From Microcoleus sp036705565 (GTDB taxonomy: Bacteria; Cyanobacteriota; Cyanobacteriia; Cyanobacteriales; Microcoleaceae), in NCBI GenBank assembly GCA_036705565.1, contig JAUBUY010000021.1: a DNA stretch of 64,000 nucleotides. One strand, given 5' to 3'. The first letter of the stretch is position 1. Every line of letters begins with the position of its first letter. A program made the position numbers and the translations under genes. Positions 60,849 to 64,000 of the stretch are shown piece after piece. Below the pieces are notes generated by a model. That model was not told the origin of the DNA and did not search any database. It saw nothing but the letters and a program-made list of their open reading frames with translations.

Positions 60849-60920
60849 GGGAATTAGCTCAGTTGGTAGAGCACTACAATGGCATTGTAGGGGTCAGCGG
60901 TTCGAGCCCGCTATTCTCCA
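60849..60920 (+). tRNA. tRNA-Ala (anticodon GGC)
   Basis: A full cloverleaf can be drawn: acceptor GGGGAAT/ATTCTCC, D-arm AGCTCAGTTGGTAGAGC, anticodon stem CTACA/TGTAG with loop ATGGCAT (anticodon GGC, reading GCC), and T-arm CAGCGGTTCGAGCCCGCTA. The CCA end is not encoded. No tRNA-derived attachment-site duplication is visible nearby. Confidence 0.95.
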
Positions 60921-60960
60921 TAAACATTAGAGTAGGGATACAGCACTGCCGTATCCTAAT

Positions 60961-61046
60961 TTGTACCTAAACAGTACCAGCGCGTGCTTAAATTCGATCG
61001 CAACTTGTACCTAAACAGCATTGCGGTGTCCTTAAATTCGATCGCC
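60961..61046. repeat. Imperfect direct repeat, about 44 bases, two copies
   Basis: The unit TTGTACCTAAACAG..TTAAATTCGATCGC occurs at about 60960-61003 and 61005-61046, just upstream of gcvT. The preceding GGATACAGCACTGCCGTATCC (60936-60956) is a related palindrome. Confidence 0.6.
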
Positions 61047-61113
61047 CTACACACCGCGACAACCAATTTTCCCGTAAAATCAAAACAGTCTACCCGCAAC
61101 CAAAGCGCTACCA

Positions 61114-62265
61114 GTGGCAAAGTCAACTGAACCCAACAATCCAGAGAGTCCGAGCCAACTTGCCCGCACGCCTCTGTACGACCTATCATTAGAACTCAAA
61201 GCCCGAATGGTGCCCTTTTCCGGGTGGGAGATGGCAGTACAGTACGCAGGCATCAGCAGCGAACACCAAGCAGTACGCCAGCAAGCAGGAATGTTCGACA
61301 TTTCCCACATGGGAAAATTTGGTTTGAGAGGGAAACAATTAATAGAAAAATTTCAACCCCTAGTACCCTCAGACTTGAGCCGCTTGCAACCCGGTCAAGC
61401 TCAATATACAGTCTTGCTAAATGCCCAAGGCTGCATCTTAGACGATATTATTTTCTACTGCCAAGAACCAGACCCCATCACTAGCGAAGAACGTGCAGTA
61501 ATCATTGTCAACGCCGCCACTCGCATCGCAGACAAAGCCTGGATAACCACTCACTTAGAATTGAGCGAACTGTGTTTTACAGACCTTTCAGAAGATAAAG
61601 TTTTAATTGCAATTCAAGGGCCGGAAGCTGTTAACTATCTCCTGCCTTTTGTAGAAGAAAACCTCGCACCAATTAAGGCATTCGGCCACTTAGAAACAAA
61701 TCTGTTGGGACAGCCGAGTTTTATCGCCAGAACTGGTTACACCGGCGAAGATGGGTTTGAAATCATGGTGGATGCCGAAGTAGGAAAAGAACTTTGGCAA
61801 AAACTGTTAACTGCTGGCGTTGTACCCTGCGGATTGGGTGCGAGAGATACCTTGCGTTTAGAAGCAGCAATGGCTCTTTACGGTCAAGATATCGACGACA
61901 ATATCACACCTTTAGAGGCTGGATTGGGTTGGGTAGTTCACCTCGACACCAAAGGCGATTTTATTGGGCGGGAAGTTTTGGAACAGCAGAAAGCGAGTGG
62001 AGTATCAAAGCGGTTGGTAGGGTTAGAAATGCAGGGGCGGCACATTGCGCGCCACGGCTATCCGGTAATATTTGAAGGCGAAACAGTAGGAGAAGTTACT
62101 AGCGGTACATTATCGCCTACATTGAATCGGCCAGTAGCCCTCGCATTTGTTCCCGCAAAATTAGCTAAAATCGGTCAGCAATTAGAAGTCGAAATTCGCG
62201 GGAAAAACTATCCGGCTAGTGTGGTGAAAAAACCCTTTTATAAATCGCAAAACCGCCCCAGTTAG
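61114..62265 (+). CDS. gcvT: Aminomethyltransferase, glycine cleavage T protein
   Basis: 383 residues from a GTG start (VAKSTEPNN); no ATG fits. It has the hallmark folate-binding sequence TPLYDLSLELKARMVPFSGWEMAVQY, DISHMGKFGLRG, RTGYTGEDGFEIM, GLGARDTLRLEAAMALYGQD and VGEVTSGTLSPTLNRPVALAFV. It transfers the methylene group from lipoylated GcvH to tetrahydrofolate, releasing ammonia. gcvH lies about 1 kb downstream, separated by an opposite-strand gene; gcvP is not in the window. Confidence 0.96.
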   Translation: MAKSTEPNNPESPSQLARTPLYDLSLELKARMVPFSGWEMAVQYAGISSEHQAVRQQAGMFDISHMGKFGLRGKQLIEKFQPLVPSDLSRLQPGQAQYTVLLNAQGCILDDIIFYCQEPDPITSEERAVIIVNAATRIADKAWITTHLELSELCFTDLSEDKVLIAIQGPEAVNYLLPFVEENLAPIKAFGHLETNLLGQPSFIARTGYTGEDGFEIMVDAEVGKELWQKLLTAGVVPCGLGARDTLRLEAAMALYGQDIDDNITPLEAGLGWVVHLDTKGDFIGREVLEQQKASGVSKRLVGLEMQGRHIARHGYPVIFEGETVGEVTSGTLSPTLNRPVALAFVPAKLAKIGQQLEVEIRGKNYPASVVKKPFYKSQNRPS

Positions 62266-62288
62266 ATTAAGTAGGTAAGCCTTAATTC

Positions 62289-62398
62289 AGGACTTACCTC
62301 CTGGGCCCAGAAACCGGGTTTTTTTACGAAAATAGTTCGTTGTAGACCGCAGATTCGGTAAAAAACCCGGTTTCTTTAGTAGGAGTGCGTCGAGGACT
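62289..62398. repeat. Palindromic repeat, family A copy
   Basis: Begins AGGACTTACCTCC and ends GTGCGTCGAGGACT, with interior arms GAAACCGGGTTTTTTTACG and GGTAAAAAACCCGGTTTC around TTCGTTGTAGACCGCA. It is nearly identical to 17715-17818. A GTGGAACGGGCTTCTAGCCCGTT hairpin follows at 62410. Together they separate the convergent gcvT and hydrolase genes. Confidence 0.7.
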
Positions 62399-62453
62399 GA
62401 TTGAGTTCTTGTGGAACGGGCTTCTAGCCCGTTGCTCATCTTGGTCAAGAAGA

Positions 62454-63299
62454 CTAATCTACTAGCTTAGCAAATTGTCGCAAAGTTGCAGCATAGCGAT
62501 CGCCCGCCACATCCATCAAATCATTATGACCGGCCCCATCAACCCAAAAATTCAATTTCGGCTCGTTGGCGGTGGCAAACAACTGCTCTCCATGCCAAAA
62601 ATGCACCACCTCATCAGCCTTACCATGAATCACCAAAACAGGCGATCGAACTTTGCCAATCTTATCAATATTCACAAACTTGTCAAAGGGTAAAAGCGGA
62701 ATCCGCGTCAACACCCGAAAAGCCGAAACAAAGGAACTTTCAACCACCAAACCGCCGACTTTTTGCCGCGAAGCCAAATCAATTGCCGGCCCACCCCCCA
62801 CAGAACGCCCGTAAAGAATAACTTGCTTTGCAGGTACTCCCAACTGTTGGGTTAAATAATTGTAAGCAGCCTCAATATCACGATAAGTATTATACTCAGA
62901 AGGATTTCCCTGACTCGTGCCGTAACCTTGATAATCATAGGCAAACACAGCAAAGCCACTATCTCGAATCTCTCTGAGTACCCACAAAATCCCCTCCAAG
63001 TCTTCCGCATTTCCGTGACTGTAAAGTATGGTATATTTAGCTTGCGGGTTAGGAAAATGAACAGCAGAAATTTTCACGCCATTAGCTGAGCTAACTTTGA
63101 TAACTTCCCTGTTCTCACTCTGACTAGATGGGGGAGGTTGAAAAATTAGCCGTTCTGAAAAAAAGAAACCGTAAAAACATAGAAATGCGTAAATAAAAAT
63201 TATAGAGCGCATCAGTCTTTTGACAGAAAATTCTCCAAAAAGCAAGCGTTTAATATTTTTTTTGTTCCACTTAGTCATCAATAGATGCCCATAGTTCAC
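62454..63299 (-). CDS. Membrane-anchored alpha/beta hydrolase (BEM46/ABHD13-like)
   Basis: 281 residues, or 274 from MTKWNKK. An N-terminal TM anchor (about 30-48) precedes LIFQPPPSS. The hydrolase fold has YSHGNAED (oxyanion HG), the nucleophile elbow GRSVGGGPA, VIHGKADEVVHF and GAGHNDLMD (catalytic His). The substrate is unknown; the family contains lipases and esterases. It sits between gcvT and gcvH but on the opposite strand, so it is not part of the glycine cleavage operon. Confidence 0.85.
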   Translation of the reverse strand: MNYGHLLMTKWNKKNIKRLLFGEFSVKRLMRSIIFIYAFLCFYGFFFSERLIFQPPPSSQSENREVIKVSSANGVKISAVHFPNPQAKYTILYSHGNAEDLEGILWVLREIRDSGFAVFAYDYQGYGTSQGNPSEYNTYRDIEAAYNYLTQQLGVPAKQVILYGRSVGGGPAIDLASRQKVGGLVVESSFVSAFRVLTRIPLLPFDKFVNIDKIGKVRSPVLVIHGKADEVVHFWHGEQLFATANEPKLNFWVDGAGHNDLMDVAGDRYAATLRQFAKLVD

Positions 63300-63337
63300 T
63301 AAGATTTACTTGATACTTTTTTATTGCGAGAAAAGAC

Positions 63338-63727
63338 ATGGCACTAACATACCCCGATGACTTGAAATACCTAGACACCCACGAATACATCCGACTCGAA
63401 GGCGAAATTGCCACCATCGGCATTAGTGCCTTTGCAGTTGACCAACTCGGCGATATCGTGTTTCTAGATTTGCCAGAAGTCGGTGCAGGGTTGGAAAAGG
63501 GCGAAGCTTTCGGTACAGTCGAGTCAGTGAAAGCCGTTGAAGACTTGAAAGCACCAGTTACCGGTATAGTCGTAGAACGCAATGATGACATTATAGAGTC
63601 TCCCGAAAATTTGGCCGAAGACCCCTATGGCGCTGGGTGGCTGCTGAAAGTGCGCGTTGACAATCCCAGCGAAGCAGACGACGCTTTCTCGGCCCCGGAG
63701 TATCGCAAAATGGTGGAAGGGGAATAG
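63338..63727 (+). CDS. gcvH: Glycine cleavage system H protein
   Basis: 129 residues, full length. A lipoyl domain with the lipoylation site Lys65 (GTVESVKAVEDLKAP) and the typical N-terminal DLKYLDTHEYIRLEGEIATIGIS. It shuttles the aminomethyl arm between P, T and L proteins. An AGAAAAG site precedes the ATG. The region downstream is repetitive and gcvP is not reached. Confidence 0.96.
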   Translation: MALTYPDDLKYLDTHEYIRLEGEIATIGISAFAVDQLGDIVFLDLPEVGAGLEKGEAFGTVESVKAVEDLKAPVTGIVVERNDDIIESPENLAEDPYGAGWLLKVRVDNPSEADDAFSAPEYRKMVEGE

Positions 63728-63779
63728 GGCATAGGGCATAGGGCATGGGGCATAGGGCATAGGGCATAGGGCATAGGGC
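63726..63779. repeat. GGGCATA heptamer tandem repeat
   Basis: About seven units of (A/T)GGGCATAG directly follow the gcvH stop codon (TAGGGCATAGGGCAT...). The minus-strand ORFs here, rich in MPYALCP, are repeat translations. Confidence 0.85.
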
Positions 63780-63792
63780 TCGTTGATAATTC

Positions 63793-63963
63793 CACAATCC
63801 GCCAGGGGTTGAAACCCACGGGGCTAATAGCACAAGTCGTCTAAAGACGACTGAAATACCAAGCAGTTGGGCGAGGAGTTCCGATAAGTGCAGCTTAATC
63901 TACAGTCGTCTTCAGACGACTTTAGCTATGAGACAGGGGTTTCAACCCCTGTCGGACTGTCGG
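63793..63963. repeat. Nested-palindrome repeat, family C copy 3
   Basis: CAGGGGTTGAAACCCACG-, GTCGTCTAAAGACGAC, GTCGTCTTCAGACGAC and CAGGGGTTTCAACCCCTG hairpins are framed by CCGCC and GTCGG, with GGCTAATAGCACAAG and CTTTAGCTATGAGA between. Same order as copies at 29676 and 43119, but with covariant arm changes (GTCGTC in place of GTCCTC), which suggests that the structure is maintained. Confidence 0.7.
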
Positions 63964-64000
63964 ACTGTCGGACTGTCGGACTGTCGGACTGTCGGACTGT
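63953..64000. repeat. CGGACTGT octamer tandem repeat
   Basis: Six perfect copies run to the right edge of the window, so the array continues beyond it. The first unit comes from the end of the family C repeat (CTGTCGGACTGTCGG), indicating slippage growth of its terminus. Confidence 0.9.

Noticed and set aside
63524..63833. Minus-strand ORFs rich in MPYALCP
   Set aside because: They are repeat translations of GGGCATA and antisense to gcvH.

Overview
The window comes from a filamentous cyanobacterium, most likely Oscillatoriales (Microcoleus/Oscillatoria-like). The evidence is the dense GCGATCGC (HIP1) palindromes, heptameric TCTAAAA repeats, many dispersed palindromic repeats, ferredoxin-dependent glutamate synthase, SmtA/SmtB, DUF2382 proteins and very large multidomain sensor kinases. 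The genus is an inference from style; no 16S gene is present.

Layout. 0-2.4 kb: the 3' part of a family-10-like glycosidase gene, with an apparent frameshift. 2.4-3.1 kb: nested repeats. 3.1-13.5 kb: a co-directional signalling cluster (hybrid kinase, REC-kinase, lone receiver, second hybrid kinase, REC-GAF-adenylate cyclase). 13.5-18.4 kb: DUF1499, two PRC-barrel/DUF2382 stress-type proteins, glutathione peroxidase, a 37-residue membrane protein and a VOC-fold protein. 18.7-24.9 kb, minus strand: two more PAS kinases and a STAS protein. 24.9-26.3 kb: a tnpB-only IS200/IS605-type element. 26.7-28.9 kb: cyanase (with an NtcA-like site) and ClpX. 29.0-30.9 kb: a cobalamin riboswitch, DUF1636 protein and CobW-like GTPase. 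31.1-38.4 kb: a metal (zinc) homeostasis island with a second COG0523 GTPase behind a Zur-like box, a WD40 protein, ZnuB/ZnuC and divergent ZnuA around another Zur-like box, metallothionein SmtA and divergent SmtB around a canonical SmtB operator, and an HMA metallochaperone. 38.6-39.9 kb: a short DAHP synthase with a long leader. 40.1-49 kb: a ribbon-helix-helix-like protein, two hypotheticals, an AMIN/NAGPA phosphodiester glycosidase and an 1830-residue Ser/Thr-His multikinase. 50.3-55.1 kb: ferredoxin-GOGAT. 55.3-60.1 kb: accessory patch (VapBC, type IIG restriction-modification, Uma2 nuclease). 60.8-63.7 kb: tRNA-Ala(GGC), gcvT, an alpha/beta hydrolase on the other strand, and gcvH.

Most noteworthy observation. 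The DAHP synthase gene (minus strand) is preceded by two consecutive tiny ORFs with dense aromatic runs (YFYFWY and WYYSFYFW). Each is followed by a perfect intrinsic terminator, and each leader's 3' end can form a competing antiterminator hairpin. This has the architecture of tandem ribosome-mediated attenuators sensing aromatic amino acids. A TTGACA/TAGCTT promoter lies upstream. I derived this from the bases directly; the mechanism is inference.

Other points. A dispersed nested-palindrome repeat lies in frame inside the phosphodiester glycosidase gene, giving it a duplicated RQGIHSL peptide. At least five repeat families populate the intergenic regions. All functional calls come from motif recognition by eye; no searches were run.
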